DNA from: Azospirillum picis
Lineage (GTDB): Bacteria > Pseudomonadota > Alphaproteobacteria > Azospirillales > Azospirillaceae
Assembly (NCBI RefSeq): GCF_017876115.1
Contig: NZ_JAGINO010000003.1
Location: forward strand, 372,001-436,000
Length of the DNA stretch: 64,000 nucleotides
Direction: 5' to 3'
Positions 16,768 through 26,503 of the stretch are shown here, one piece after another (position 1 is the first letter of the stretch; the number at the start of each line of letters is the position of its first letter). The notes under the pieces are model-generated. The model saw nothing but the letters and a program-made list of their open reading frames with translations. It searched no databases and was not told the origin of the DNA. The position numbers were made by a program, and so were the translations under genes.

Positions 16768-17862
16768 TCAGTCGCCGAAGCTGATGCTGAGGCCGCGTGC
16801 CGTCTTGACCAGCGCGCCGTCCAGCTCGACGCAGGAGTAATGCTCGATGGCTTCGGTGATCGGCACGTCGATGACCCCGCGGTTGGACCAGGCGACCATG
16901 CGGTTGAACTTGCCCTCGGCGATCAGGTCGACTGCGTGCACGCCGAACGCCGAGGCGATCAGCCGGTCGCGCGGGCTCGGCATGCTGCCGCGCTGGACAT
17001 GCCCCAGCACGGTGACGCGGGTCTCGGCGCCGGTCGCGTCGGCGATCTTCTCGCCGATATAGTCGCCGATGCCGCCATACCGCTTCTCGCCACCCTGCAG
17101 CACCTTCTTGACGCCGCTCCCCTCCAGGGTCTTCACGGCCTCCGACACCACCACCAGGGCGAAGTTGCGGCCGGAGTTGCGGACCTCCTGGATCTTGGCG
17201 GCGATGCTCTCGATCGAATAGGCGATTTCCGGGATCAGGATGACGTCCGCACCGCCGGCGATGCCGGCTGCCAGCGCGATATGCCCGGCGTCGCGTCCCA
17301 TCACCTCCAGCACCATGACGCGGTGATGGCTGGCGGCGGTCGGCTGCAGCCGGTCGAGCGCCTCCACCGCGACGGCGACGGCGGTGTCGTAGCCGACCGA
17401 AACCTCGGTCTTGCCCAGGTCATTGTCGATGGTCTTGGGGACTCCGACCATCGGGAAGCCGCCCTTCTGCGCCAGCTTGTGCAGGATGGCGAAGCTGCCG
17501 TCGCCGCCGATGCCGATCAGCGCGTCCAGCCCGAGCTCGCGGTAGCCGCCGATGATCTCGTCGGACCGGTCCTTCACCGTCCCGTCGGGCATCGGATAGG
17601 CGAAGGGATCGCCCCTGTTGGTGGTGCCGAGGATGGTGCCGCCCTGCCGCATCATGTGGCCGTCGACGCTGCCGAGGTCGAGCGTCTGGTATTGCACCGG
17701 GCGCTGCAGCAGCCCCTGGGTGCCTTCCTTGATGCCGAGCACCTGCCAGCCGTATCCCGTCGCGCGGTGGACCACCGCGCGGATCACCGCGTTCAATCCG
17801 GCACAGTCGCCGCCGCTGGTCAGTATGCCGATACGTTTCCCGGCTTTCTTTGGGGCAGTCAT
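16768..17862 (-). CDS. pfkA: 6-phosphofructokinase (group III / mixed-type residues)
   Basis: A 364-aa phosphofructokinase that phosphorylates fructose 6-phosphate to the 1,6-bisphosphate. Family motifs are GILTSGGDCAGLNAVIR (residues 12-28), GIGGDGS (117-123), PKTIDND (142-148) and MGRDAGHIAL near 188. The Gly in GGDG is the ATP-type residue, whereas the Lys in PKTIDND is usual in PPi enzymes. Together they point to the group III PFKs, whose phosphoryl donor must be tested. ATG 17862 precedes the first beta strand; upstream extensions are not conserved. It leads a two-gene run with the TIGR02444 gene. Confidence 0.92.
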   Translation of the reverse strand: MTAPKKAGKRIGILTSGGDCAGLNAVIRAVVHRATGYGWQVLGIKEGTQGLLQRPVQYQTLDLGSVDGHMMRQGGTILGTTNRGDPFAYPMPDGTVKDRSDEIIGGYRELGLDALIGIGGDGSFAILHKLAQKGGFPMVGVPKTIDNDLGKTEVSVGYDTAVAVAVEALDRLQPTAASHHRVMVLEVMGRDAGHIALAAGIAGGADVILIPEIAYSIESIAAKIQEVRNSGRNFALVVVSEAVKTLEGSGVKKVLQGGEKRYGGIGDYIGEKIADATGAETRVTVLGHVQRGSMPSPRDRLIASAFGVHAVDLIAEGKFNRMVAWSNRGVIDVPITEAIEHYSCVELDGALVKTARGLSISFGD

Positions 17863-18158
17863 TGAGTTTCCCGTCCCGTTCGCCTGTTTGTTGAAATGGA
17901 CCACCATGTTACCCGAACAATCATTTCCCGCAATCGTTGCCGGCCGTCGATGGTGCGGGTGCATCACCGCCGCGGGTTTCCTCCGTTCGCCTGCGAACAT
18001 TTCCCGTACGGCACGGGGAAGAGCAGACCGGTTTCGCGCTGCCGCTTTGCCGGAAATCTGATATAGTCCCGGCGCCCAGACAACGGGCCAGAAACAGCGG
18101 TCCACCCGCAGGAGCACCCCCGGATCAACGGGGCAACGGCCATTCCCGAACGGGCGCG

Positions 18159-18359
18159 ATGAACGAACAAGAGATTCTGAAGGAAAAACTGGCGAGCTTG
18201 CGCAGCGAGCACCGCGACCTGGACGACGTCATCGCCCGGCTGGCCGAACGTGCGCCTTACGACCAGCTCCAGATGCAGCGGCTGAAGAAGCGCAAGCTGA
18301 TGCTGAAGGACCAGATCACCCTCCTGGAGAGCCGTCTGCTGCCGGACATCATCGCATGA
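18159..18359 (+). CDS. DUF465 (YdcH-like) small protein
   Basis: A 66-aa protein made of one helical hairpin. It matches DUF465: LRSEHRDLDDVIARLAERAPYD near residues 12-33 (in two parts), then the very characteristic LQMQRLKKRKLMLKDQI. These small cytoplasmic coiled-coil proteins have no assigned function. The ATG at 18159 begins the conserved region. The gene converges on the truncated haemoglobin gene. Confidence 0.85.
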   Translation: MNEQEILKEKLASLRSEHRDLDDVIARLAERAPYDQLQMQRLKKRKLMLKDQITLLESRLLPDIIA

Positions 18360-18493
18360 CGGTGCCTGGGCACTGACCGCGGCAAGCTGCCCCCGTCCCG
18401 CTCCCCCGTCCCCGCACCCCTGCCGGGACGCGGGCGCGCCCGGTCAGGGAAGCGGGGCGCGTCGTGCGGACAGCCCGACACGCCCGGACGGGG

Positions 18494-18958
18494 TCACTCC
18501 TTCCTCGGCACCGTGAAGAACTGGATGCCCATCTGGAAGCTGCGGGCGATGTTCTCCGCCTTGCCGATCAGGAAGGCGGCACCGTCGGCCGGAAAGAGTT
18601 CCTTCGCCGTCTCGCGGAAAAGGCCGAGCCAGCGCTCGAAATGCGGCGGCTCCAGCCCCAGCGTGATATGGACGGGCATCGGCCTGCCTTCGTACCGCTG
18701 GGTCAGCAGGGCGATCGACGACCAGAAGTCCGTCATCTTGCGCAGGTGGGGCTCCCAGTCGGTGATGGCCCGGCCGAAGATCGGCCCCAGCACCTCGTCC
18801 TTCATGATCTTGCCGTAGAAGGTGCGGACCAGCCGCTCGATCGCCGCCTCGTCGATGCCGACGGCGGCCATGCGCTCCTGCGCCATCGCCGTGCGGATGT
18901 CGCCGCGCGCGCTCCTCGGTTCGGTATCCTGGTCGTCATTGCGGGCGTGGTCGGTCAT
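18494..18958 (-). CDS. Group III truncated haemoglobin
   Basis: A 154-aa haem protein of the trHb group III. The globin core starts near residue 30. It shows the B-helix Tyr in VRTFYGKIM, the [20 protein letters not shown] region (about 95-114) with the conserved PxHxxL and the proximal His in PPHFERW, and ends in a short helix. Group III globins bind O2 or NO, and a link to microaerobic respiration or NO handling has been proposed for relatives. The 25-residue N-terminal extension is polar. It is divergent from purE with about 215 bp between the starts. Confidence 0.9.
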   Translation of the reverse strand: MTDHARNDDQDTEPRSARGDIRTAMAQERMAAVGIDEAAIERLVRTFYGKIMKDEVLGPIFGRAITDWEPHLRKMTDFWSSIALLTQRYEGRPMPVHITLGLEPPHFERWLGLFRETAKELFPADGAAFLIGKAENIARSFQMGIQFFTVPRKE

Positions 18959-19173
18959 GCGGCGGATCCGTCAGGTCGGTGATGGTGCGAACTATGTGTA
19001 GGCATATAGACCTGTACCATAGGACGGCCCATGCCGTGCAGGAAGGGCCGGAATGTCGCAGATCCGGCCTGCGAATTCGGTTCCGTGCCCGACCGTCCGG
19101 CACCGGCTCTGGACTCGCGCCCGACTCTTCCTATAATGCGCCGCTTTCCGGACCTCAAGGAAAGCGCCCGCCC

Positions 19174-19758
19174 GTGTCCGCCGATACCGTCCCGCCCCCC
19201 TCGGCGAACGCCGCCGCTCCCGCCGCCAGTCCCGCCCCCATTTCCGCTACGGTCCCCGGCAACGGCCTCCAGCCGCTCGTCGGCATCATCATGGGCAGCC
19301 AGTCGGACTGGACGACCATGAAGCATGCCGCGGACACGCTGGCCGCGCTGGGCGTCGGGCATGAGGTCCGCATCGTCTCCGCCCACCGCACGCCCCACCG
19401 GCTGGTCGAGTACGCGACCACGGCCAAGGCGCGCGGCCTGAAGGTGGTGATCGCCGGTGCCGGCGGCGCCGCCCATCTCCCCGGAATGGCTGCATCGATG
19501 ACGCCGTTGCCGGTGTTCGGCGTGCCGGTCGAGAGCCATGCGCTGAAGGGCATGGACAGCCTGCTCTCGATCGTGCAGATGCCGGGCGGCGTTCCCGTCG
19601 GAACGCTGGCGATCGGCAAGGCCGGAGCCATCAACGCCGCCCTCCTGGCCGCGTCGGTGATCGCCCTGCTGGATCCCGCGGTCGCCGGGGCGCTGGACGG
19701 CTGGCGCGCCCGCCAGACCGCCGCCGTCGCCGAGGCGCCGGTCGACGACCCCGCCTGA
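19174..19758 (+). CDS. purE: 5-(carboxyamino)imidazole ribonucleotide mutase
   Basis: A 194-aa class I PurE that moves the carboxyl group from N5-CAIR to CAIR in purine synthesis. Signatures are [13 protein letters not shown] (around residues 36-48), [10 protein letters not shown] near 72-81 and [12 protein letters not shown] near 100-111. I chose the GTG at 19174 because AAGGA lies upstream and the Pro/Ala-rich N-terminal 30 residues end at the core; no ATG is available before the core except far upstream. It forms an operon with purK 92 bp downstream, its partner in the pathway. Confidence 0.94.
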   Translation: MSADTVPPPSANAAAPAASPAPISATVPGNGLQPLVGIIMGSQSDWTTMKHAADTLAALGVGHEVRIVSAHRTPHRLVEYATTAKARGLKVVIAGAGGAAHLPGMAASMTPLPVFGVPVESHALKGMDSLLSIVQMPGGVPVGTLAIGKAGAINAALLAASVIALLDPAVAGALDGWRARQTAAVAEAPVDDPA

Positions 19759-19850
19759 CCTCCGGCCCCCGGCATCGGGACCTCCGGCCCAAGTGCCGGT
19801 GCCGTTGCCGGTGACCACACCAGAGTGACCACACAGAAGGCTGCATCGCC

Positions 19851-20954
19851 ATGACCGGCCCCTCCCTCCCCCGCCTCGCGCCCGGTTCGACCATCGGCAT
19901 GCTGGGCGCAGGCCAGCTCGGTCGCATGACGGCTCTGGCGGCCGCGCGGCTTGGCTACAAGACCCATGTCTTCGCCCCCGACGCCGCCGGCAGCCCCGCC
20001 GCGCAGGTGAGCGCGTCGGCCACGGTCGCCGACTGGAACGACCTGGGGGCGCTGGAGCGCTTCGCACGCTCGGTCGACGTGGTCACCTTGGAGTGGGAGA
20101 ACGTGCCGGTCGCGACCGTGGAGCATCTGCGCCGGTTCACCGGCGTGCATCCCGGCCCGAACCTGCTCTCGGTCGCCCAGGACCGGATCGCCGAGAAGAG
20201 CTTCGTCAACGGCCTCGGCATCGCCACCGCACCCTGGAGGCCGGCCAACGACGCCGGGGAGGTCGCGCGCGCCGCGGCCGAGATCGGGCCGCGCTGCGTG
20301 CTCAAGTCGACCAGGCTCGGCTATGACGGCAAGGGGCAGGCACGCCTTGACGAGGGCAGCGATCCCGCCGCGGCCTGGAGCGCGATCGGCGGCGGCAAGC
20401 CCGGCGTCGCCGGGATCGTCGAGGGGTTCGTGACCTTCGCCTGCGAGGTGTCGGTGATCGTCGCCCGCGGCGCCGACGGCGCGATGGTCGCCTACCCGGC
20501 GGTCGAGAACCGCCACAAGGACGGCATCCTCGACGTCACCATCGCCCCGGCACAGGTCTCTGCGGCGACGGCGGCGGAGGCGGACCGCATCGCGCGCCGC
20601 ATCGCGGAGGCGTTGGACCTTGTCGGCGTCCTCGCCGTCGAGATGTTCGTCACGCCCGACGGTGCCGTCCTGGTCAACGAAATGGCCCCCCGTCCGCACA
20701 ATTCAGGCCACTGGACCATGGACGCCTGCGCCACCTGCCAGTTCGAGCAGCTCGTGCGTGCGGTCTGCGGCCTGCCGCTGGGCTCGGTGGAACGGCTGGC
20801 GGACGCGGAGATGACCAACCTGATCGGCGACGACGTCGACCGCTGGCCGGACCTGCTCGCCGAACCCGGTGTCCGCCTGCACCTGTACGGCAAGGCCGAG
20901 GCGCGCCCCGGACGCAAGATGGGACACGTCAACCGGCTGCTGCCCCGCCGCTGA
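19851..20954 (+). CDS. purK: 5-(carboxyamino)imidazole ribonucleotide synthase
   Basis: A 367-aa ATP-grasp enzyme that makes N5-CAIR from AIR, ATP and bicarbonate; PurE then uses the product. Visible motifs are TIGMLGAGQLGRMTALAAARLGY (residues 12-34, in two parts), CVLKSTRLGYDGKGQARL near 147-164, and the metal/ATP site VNEMAPRPHNSGHWTMDAC near 277-295. The length is normal. It lies directly after purE. The bicarbonate requirement fits with the carbonic anhydrase gene 6 kb upstream, though that proximity may be accidental. Confidence 0.95.
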   Translation: MTGPSLPRLAPGSTIGMLGAGQLGRMTALAAARLGYKTHVFAPDAAGSPAAQVSASATVADWNDLGALERFARSVDVVTLEWENVPVATVEHLRRFTGVHPGPNLLSVAQDRIAEKSFVNGLGIATAPWRPANDAGEVARAAAEIGPRCVLKSTRLGYDGKGQARLDEGSDPAAAWSAIGGGKPGVAGIVEGFVTFACEVSVIVARGADGAMVAYPAVENRHKDGILDVTIAPAQVSAATAAEADRIARRIAEALDLVGVLAVEMFVTPDGAVLVNEMAPRPHNSGHWTMDACATCQFEQLVRAVCGLPLGSVERLADAEMTNLIGDDVDRWPDLLAEPGVRLHLYGKAEARPGRKMGHVNRLLPRR

Positions 20955-21129
20955 CTTCCTCCCCTGCCCGGCGGCCCGCGGCGATGGCCTCCGAACGCTA
21001 TCCCCGGAGACACTCATAGCGCGAGGATCCGGCTGCCGGGATCGCCGGCCTTCCTGTGCACGGGGTTTTCGGTTAGCCTTGGATGCATCGACCGTTAAAC
21101 CCGACAACACCGATGCAGTCAGCGGACGC

Positions 21130-22842
21130 ATGATGACCCCGGTGCAGGACGGCACAGGATCGGCCACCCCCACCGCGCCCGCCGGCGGCCAGCGGCGGAC
21201 GCAATCCGTCCAGGACCGCGACCGTTTCGTCGGCTTCGCCTTCGCCGCCGCCGACCTGCTGATCGAGACCGACCTGACCGGCACAATCCTGTTCTCCGCC
21301 GGCGCGCGCTGCCGCCTGACCAACGACGAGGTGGGGCGGCTGGTGGGGACGAACCTGCTGGACCTCGTGATCCCCGGAGATCGCAAATACGTCCGGGTTC
21401 TGTTCGGGCGGATCGGGGAAAAGGCGCGGATCAAGCCGTCGCGCGTCCTGTTCCGGTCGGTCGACGGCCAGGAATTCCCGGCGCTGCTCGGCGGCTGCCG
21501 GCTCGACTCCTGTCCGAACTCCCTCTTCCTGACCATCTTGCTCGCCGATCCGTCCAGGACGGCCATCCCGGCCGGCGGCGAACTGCCGGACGGCCGCGGT
21601 TTCGCCGACATGCTGGAAGACCGCGTTCTCGCGGCCTACGAGAAGGGCACCGACGAGGGCCTGACGCTGCTGCTGGTCGACGGGCTTCAGGCAATGGTGG
21701 AGTCGATGCCGGAAGGAGCGGCGAGCGAGGTTCGCGACGGCATCGATGCCTATCTGCGCGGCATCTCCACCGACGGCGACAGCGCCGGACAGCTCACCGG
21801 CGACCGCTATGGCATCCTGCACGCCGCCGACGTCGACGGCCGGGAGGTGCGCGACCACATCGGCCGCATCATCGAGACGGCGGGCGGCACATTGCCGGGA
21901 GGCATCCGCACCTGGACGCTCGACATGGCCGACGATGCCCTGGACGCCACCGACGCCGCCCGGGCGCTCGTCTACACCGTCCAGGCCTTCGCCTCCGCCC
22001 AGGGTGGGGAGTTCACCATCTCCAGTCTGGAGGACGGGGCCAATCGCCTGATGGCCGGCGCGGTCGAGCGGATCGGCCGGCTGCGCGCCACCATCGAGAA
22101 CAGGGACTTCACCGTCGTCTACCAGCCGATCGTCGACGTCGCCAGCGGTGCCGTCCACCACCTGGAGGCGCTGACCAGGGTGGATGGGATGAGTTCGCCC
22201 ACGGACTTCATCACCTTCGCCGAGGATGTCGGGCTGATCTACGACTTCGATCTGCTGCTCGCCCAATCCGTCCTCGACACGCTGCGGCAGTTCCGCAAGG
22301 AGCCCCGCCTGCCGGAGGTCGCGATCAATCTGTCGGCGAAGACGCTGATGAGCCCCCTCTTCCTCAAGCAGTTCCTGTCGGTGACCGAGCCCTATGGCGA
22401 CCTCGCCGGCAAGCTGCTCATCGAGGTGACCGAGACGGTGGTCGTCACCGACATCGCCAAGCTGAACGGCGTGCTGCAGAGGTTGCGCCAGGCGGGGTAC
22501 CGGATTTGCCTGGACGATGTCGGCGCCGGTTCGACCTCCTTCCAGTCGCTGTACGGGATCCAGGCCGACTACGCCAAGATCGATGGCCAGTTCGTCCGCG
22601 GCGCGGCGGCCAACCCCCGCGATCTGGCGATGCTGCGGTCGATGGTCGACGTCTGCCGCCAGCTCGGCATGGCCCTCATCGGCGAGCAGGTGGAGGAACA
22701 GGCGCATGCCGACCTGCTGGCGGAACTGGGAGTGACGCTGGCCCAGGGCTTCCTGTTCGGCCGGCCGTCGCGCGACTTCTCCTATTTCGCGAAGGACTGG
22801 TCCAAGGTGCGCGGCGGCGGCAGAGTGGTCCTCAAGCGCTGA
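21130..22842 (+). CDS. PAS-EAL c-di-GMP phosphodiesterase
   Basis: A 570-aa cytoplasmic signalling protein. Residues about 25-140 form a PAS-like domain (AAADLLIETDLTGTILFS and following). Residues 150-310 resemble a degenerate GGDEF-sized domain with no GGDEF motif. Residues 325-560 are an EAL domain. Residues required for c-di-GMP hydrolysis appear intact: LEALTR, the Asn in INLSAKTL, the Glu in EVTETVV, the Asp pair in LDDVGAG, the Lys in AKIDGQF, the Glu in GEQVEEQ and the Gln in AQGFLFG. It is probably an active phosphodiesterase that lowers c-di-GMP. ATG 21130 is one of two adjacent ATGs and has no strong ribosome-binding site. Confidence 0.88.
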   Translation: MMTPVQDGTGSATPTAPAGGQRRTQSVQDRDRFVGFAFAAADLLIETDLTGTILFSAGARCRLTNDEVGRLVGTNLLDLVIPGDRKYVRVLFGRIGEKARIKPSRVLFRSVDGQEFPALLGGCRLDSCPNSLFLTILLADPSRTAIPAGGELPDGRGFADMLEDRVLAAYEKGTDEGLTLLLVDGLQAMVESMPEGAASEVRDGIDAYLRGISTDGDSAGQLTGDRYGILHAADVDGREVRDHIGRIIETAGGTLPGGIRTWTLDMADDALDATDAARALVYTVQAFASAQGGEFTISSLEDGANRLMAGAVERIGRLRATIENRDFTVVYQPIVDVASGAVHHLEALTRVDGMSSPTDFITFAEDVGLIYDFDLLLAQSVLDTLRQFRKEPRLPEVAINLSAKTLMSPLFLKQFLSVTEPYGDLAGKLLIEVTETVVVTDIAKLNGVLQRLRQAGYRICLDDVGAGSTSFQSLYGIQADYAKIDGQFVRGAAANPRDLAMLRSMVDVCRQLGMALIGEQVEEQAHADLLAELGVTLAQGFLFGRPSRDFSYFAKDWSKVRGGGRVVLKR

Positions 22843-23064
22843 GCCGTCGCGGCGGTGCCGCTTCCATTTCGGCGTTGCTTCCATCCGCCTTGTCGGGGTC
22901 ACCGGCCAGCCGGATCAGGCGAGGCCAAGTCCCTCCTCTCTATCCGGCCGAACTGGTCATCGAGCATATCGCGGTCTCATCGGGCGGGGCGCCCGAGGTG
23001 GGACGGGCAACCGGAAGCGCCCTCGTCCTGCGGCCGCCGCTGGCTGGTGCCGTCCTTTACCCGG

Positions 23065-23286
23065 TCAGGCTGGCGCCATGCGGAGGCTGGCGGCGCCCGC
23101 CCCGTCCATCTCCCCCATGGCATGGACGAGGTCCAGGCGGCAGCGCGCGGCATTCAGGAGCGCACGGTTCCGGTCCAGTGCGCCGTGCCCGGCATCGCCG
23201 TCGTGCAACCGCATGCGACGCAGCAGCTCCTCGGCCTCATCCAGGGATTCCATGATGCTCAGAGCGGTATCGGCGTCCATCATCAT
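23065..23286 (-). CDS. Hypothetical small protein
   Basis: A 73-aa protein beginning MMMDADTALSIMESLDEAEELL. It is helical and acidic at first, followed by RRMRLHDGDAG and a second helix rich in Asn/Ala/Arg; it has two separated helices and no membrane segment. I do not recognise the family. Three adjacent ATGs (23286, 23283, 23280) could start it; an in-frame extension to 23355 is less likely. Codon use matches its neighbours. It lies downstream of the DUF599 gene on the same strand. Confidence 0.5.
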   Translation of the reverse strand: MMMDADTALSIMESLDEAEELLRRMRLHDGDAGHGALDRNRALLNAARCRLDLVHAMGEMDGAGAASLRMAPA

Positions 23287-23421
23287 CCTCTTCAATCCGG
23301 CAACGCCACGGCATGCGTTGGTGTGTTGCAGCGCAATACAAAGACACTGAAACATCGAACAACCCGGACAGGTAGAGGATATTTAGTCGCATCTCTCGGA
23401 AAAAGGGTGGCTTTTTAGATG

Positions 23422-24144
23422 CTATTTTCCGATGGTTGAGGAATTTCTCTCAAGCCAGTCGGCTTGAACCCGGATGACCTTCTCCGTGGCCGAGAATGCC
23501 TGGCGGCGGGTCAGGACCACGATGACGCCGGTGGCGGCGAGGATGAAGGGAAGCGGCCCGATGATCCAGGCGAGAGCCGCCATCGCGAAGTAATAAGCGC
23601 GTATTCCACCATTGAGCGCCGTGATGGCAAGGGTCAAAGCCTGACCGATCGTGTCGGCGATCATCTCCCGTTCGGCCGGCGGCAATGGCGCAGCAGGCGC
23701 CGAGCCGATCAGGGCACAACAGTAATTGTATTGACGGAGCGCCCAGGTGAACTTGAAGAAGCCGAAGGTGAAGATCATCACCATCAGCAGCATCTTCACT
23801 TCGAAGAGCTGGCGCGAGGTCCGGACGGTGAAGGACAGGCTGGAGACAAGTTCCTGCGCGTGCTCCATGGCCCCGAAGGATCCCACGAGCCCGGCCAGCA
23901 CGAGCATGTTCGTGGAGGCGAAGAAGGTGCAACTGTGCATCGTATGGCCGACGAGCTGCGAATCCATGATCCGGTTGTCGCGGTCCAGCATCCGTTCCAT
24001 CCAGTGGCGGCGCACCACCCTCAGGTGATGGTTCACCATGGGCCGCTTCGTCTTCATATGGTCCTGGACGATGGTGAAGCCGGCCCAGCAGGTCAGGAAC
24101 CAGGCGAGGGCGAGGATGTCGAGCAGGGAGGTGTCGGGCGGCAT
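23422..24144 (-). CDS. DUF599 family membrane protein
   Basis: A 240-aa inner-membrane protein. It matches DUF599: LLDILALAWFLTCWAGFTIV as the first helix (residues 6-25), RRHWMERMLDRDNRIMDSQLV near 45-65, then helices SCTFFASTNMLVLAGLVGSF, LFEVKMLLMVMIFTFGFFKF and two further helices around 160-215. NYCCALIGSAP is also characteristic. The family occurs in many proteobacteria without known function. ATG 24144 precedes the first helix. Its stop lies just after an A/T-rich imperfect hairpin. Confidence 0.87.
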   Translation of the reverse strand: MPPDTSLLDILALAWFLTCWAGFTIVQDHMKTKRPMVNHHLRVVRRHWMERMLDRDNRIMDSQLVGHTMHSCTFFASTNMLVLAGLVGSFGAMEHAQELVSSLSFTVRTSRQLFEVKMLLMVMIFTFGFFKFTWALRQYNYCCALIGSAPAAPLPPAEREMIADTIGQALTLAITALNGGIRAYYFAMAALAWIIGPLPFILAATGVIVVLTRRQAFSATEKVIRVQADWLERNSSTIGK

Positions 24145-24266
24145 CGCGTCGGACCGGCGGCGGGGATCGGAGGGGGCATCGGAAGGGGGCGAGGAGCCCG
24201 CACCGTGTACGCCTGCAACGGGGCGCTGTCCACCCCGGGCCATCCATGCTGCTCTTTGCGCGGGGA

Positions 24267-24482
24267 CTATGCGTCCTCGCCGGAGCGGTTCTGGACGGCT
24301 TTCAGCACGTGGACGCGGATGGCGCTGGACAGGTTGCCGGTGCGGCTCTGGTCGATCTCCTCGATCAGGGCGTTCACCGAAAGGCCGCGCGCCTGCGCCA
24401 CCGCCTTCAGGGCGTCCCAGAATTCCTCTTCCAGCGATACGCTGGTCGGATGGCCGGCGATCAGCACCGAACGCTTCTTCAT
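24267..24482 (-). CDS. Ribbon-helix-helix domain protein
   Basis: A 71-aa protein of the RHH_4 type. It starts MKKRSVLIAGHPTSVSLEEEFW and continues with ALKAVAQARGLSVNALIEEID, the two helices that follow the DNA-binding ribbon. Such proteins are small dimeric DNA-binding proteins, typical in alphaproteobacteria, and targets are unknown here. ATG 24482 is chosen because the family starts there; an upstream in-frame region is not conserved and overlaps the fumC end. It lies 85 bp downstream of fumC on the same strand. Confidence 0.85.
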   Translation of the reverse strand: MKKRSVLIAGHPTSVSLEEEFWDALKAVAQARGLSVNALIEEIDQSRTGNLSSAIRVHVLKAVQNRSGEDA

Positions 24483-24567
24483 GGTCACGCACACTTTGTG
24501 GAAGGGCGGAGGCGGAAGCACCGGGCCGGGACCGGCCGGGAACGATGCCCCCACCCTACCTTCTAGC

Positions 24568-25959
24568 TTAACCTGGACCAACCATCCGTTCGGGGCGAAC
24601 CCATTGATCGAATTGCTCATCCGTCAGGAGTCCGAGCGCGGCGCCGGCCTCCTTTAGGCTTGTCCCTTCCTTGTGGGCCTTCTTGGCGATCTTCGCCGCA
24701 TTGTCATAGCCGATATGGGGATTCAGCGCCGTCACCAGCATCAGGCTGTCGGCGACCAGCTTGGCGATGCGCTCGCGGTTGGCCTCGATTCCCACCACGC
24801 AGTTGTCGGTGAAGCTGACCGCCGCGTCCGCCAGCAGGCGGATCGACTGCAGGACGTTGAAGGCGATGACCGGCTTGAACACGTTCAGCTCGAAATGGCC
24901 GGTGGCGCCGGCGATGGTGACGGTGGTGTGGTTGCCCATCACCTGGGCGCACACCATCGTCATCGCCTCCGACTGCGTCGGGTTGACCTTGCCCGGCATG
25001 ATGGAGGAGCCGGGCTCGTTCTCCGGCAGGGACAGCTCGCCGATGCCGGACCGCGGACCGGAGCCCAGCAGGCGGATGTCGTTGGCGATCTTCATCAGCG
25101 ACACCGCCAGGGTGTTCAGATGGCCATGGACGTCGACCAGCGAGTCATGGGTCGCCAGCGCCTCGAACTTGTTGTCCGCCGTGACGAAGGGCAGCCCGGT
25201 GAAGGCGGCCACCTCTTCGGCGAAGGCCTCGGCGAAGCCGACCCTGGCGTTCAGGCCGGTGCCCACCGCGGTGCCGCCCTGGGCCAGCCGGTAGATCTGC
25301 GGCAGCGCGGCGCGCACGCGGCCGATGCCGTAGGAGACCTGCGCCGCATAGCCGGAGAACTCCTGCCCCAGCGTCAGGGGAGTGGCGTCCTGCAGGTGGG
25401 TGCGCCCGATCTTGACGATGTCGGCGAACGCGTGGGCCTTGGCGTCCAGCGCCGTACGCAGGCGCTCCAGCGCCGGGATCAGAGCGTTGACGATCTCGTC
25501 GGCGGCCGCGATGTGCATCGCGGTCGGGAAGCTGTCGTTGGAGGACTGCCCCATGTTGACATGGTCGTTGGGATGGATCGGCGTCTTCGACCCCATGACG
25601 CCGCCCAGCATCTCGATGGCGCGGTTGGCGATCACCTCGTTGGCGTTCATGTTGCTCTGGGTGCCGGAGCCGGTCTGCCAGACGACCAGGGGGAAATGAT
25701 CGGAAAGCGTGCCGTGGATCACCTCCTCCGCCGCCGCCGCGATGGCGGCGCCGAGCGTGGGATCGAGCGCGCCGAGCTTCATGTTCGCAACGGCCGCCGC
25801 GCGCTTCTGGATGCCGAGCGCACGCACCAGCGGTACCGGCATGCGCTCTCCGCCGATGCGGAAGTTCTGCAGGGAGCGCTGGGTCTGCGCCCCCCAGTAT
25901 TTGTCGGCCGGAACTTCGATCGGGCCGAAGCTGTCGGTCTCGGTACGGACGCCGTTCAT
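24568..25959 (-). CDS. fumC: Class II fumarate hydratase
   Basis: A 463-aa iron-free fumarase of the TCA cycle that hydrates fumarate to malate. Motifs include [24 protein letters not shown] at residues 5-28 (in two parts), [13 protein letters not shown] near 138-150, [16 protein letters not shown] near 192-207 and the family signature [15 protein letters not shown] near 316-330. The length is standard. Its upstream region contains two direct copies of GTTCCAGGTAAAT. The N-terminus begins at ATG 25959. The presence of an oxygen-stable fumarase fits an aerobic lifestyle. Confidence 0.96.
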   Translation of the reverse strand: MNGVRTETDSFGPIEVPADKYWGAQTQRSLQNFRIGGERMPVPLVRALGIQKRAAAVANMKLGALDPTLGAAIAAAAEEVIHGTLSDHFPLVVWQTGSGTQSNMNANEVIANRAIEMLGGVMGSKTPIHPNDHVNMGQSSNDSFPTAMHIAAADEIVNALIPALERLRTALDAKAHAFADIVKIGRTHLQDATPLTLGQEFSGYAAQVSYGIGRVRAALPQIYRLAQGGTAVGTGLNARVGFAEAFAEEVAAFTGLPFVTADNKFEALATHDSLVDVHGHLNTLAVSLMKIANDIRLLGSGPRSGIGELSLPENEPGSSIMPGKVNPTQSEAMTMVCAQVMGNHTTVTIAGATGHFELNVFKPVIAFNVLQSIRLLADAAVSFTDNCVVGIEANRERIAKLVADSLMLVTALNPHIGYDNAAKIAKKAHKEGTSLKEAGAALGLLTDEQFDQWVRPERMVGPG

Positions 25960-26072
25960 GGCAGAGCCTTTCTTGATCGCCGCTTTTGGTCACGGGTGGG
26001 GCGGGTTGCTGTCGCCTCCGCCCAGCCAGATCTTTGAGGCGGACGGTCCGACGGCAAGGGCTGGACATTCCA

Positions 26073-26104
26073 GTTCCAGGTAAATCGGCCCGTTCCAGGT
26101 AAAT
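26073..26104. repeat. Direct repeat upstream of fumC
   Basis: GTTCCAGGTAAAT occurs twice, at 26073-26085 and 26092-26104, 19 bp apart, in the 280-bp divergent region between fumC and the 87-aa gene. The spacing of almost two helical turns would suit a dimeric regulator. Confidence 0.6.
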
Positions 26105-26239
26105 GGGTACTCCCCCCCGAATTCGTTCTTGTTGCGTTCGCTTTTCTTCCGTACGCTTTCTTGAGGACGGCCCCATCGAACGAGCATCCGGCGGTGGGGC
26201 CGGTGCCGACAGCCACTTGGACTGCCCCTGGGGGACTGG

Positions 26240-26503
26240 ATGGACGATCTCGCACTGGACCATATCCGCGCCTTCATCGCCCGGACGCGGGTTGCGGAAA
26301 TGAAGAGCCGCGGTTGGCGGGTCGTCGGACCGGGCGAAGAGGGCTCCGTCTTGATGGAAGGCCCGATGCCGGGCGCCGGCGGCAAGTTCGCCGGCTGCCG
26401 GTTCGAGGACGGACCGGTCGGCGACCTGTTCGAGGATCTGGTCGCCCGCGCCCTGGAGCGCGCCGATGCCCGCGACCGCACGGATGGGCGGCGCGCCGCC
26501 TGA
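26240..26503 (+). CDS. Hypothetical small protein
   Basis: An 87-aa soluble protein starting MDDLALDHIRAFIARTRVAEM. It has an N-terminal helix, a short beta-like part (GWRVVGPGEEGSVLMEGP, GCRFEDGPVGDLFEDLVARAL) and a basic C-terminus. I do not recognise a family. The reading frame has the codon bias of the surrounding genes and a start that suits the divergent arrangement with fumC. Its role is unknown. Confidence 0.55.
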   Translation: MDDLALDHIRAFIARTRVAEMKSRGWRVVGPGEEGSVLMEGPMPGAGGKFAGCRFEDGPVGDLFEDLVARALERADARDRTDGRRAA

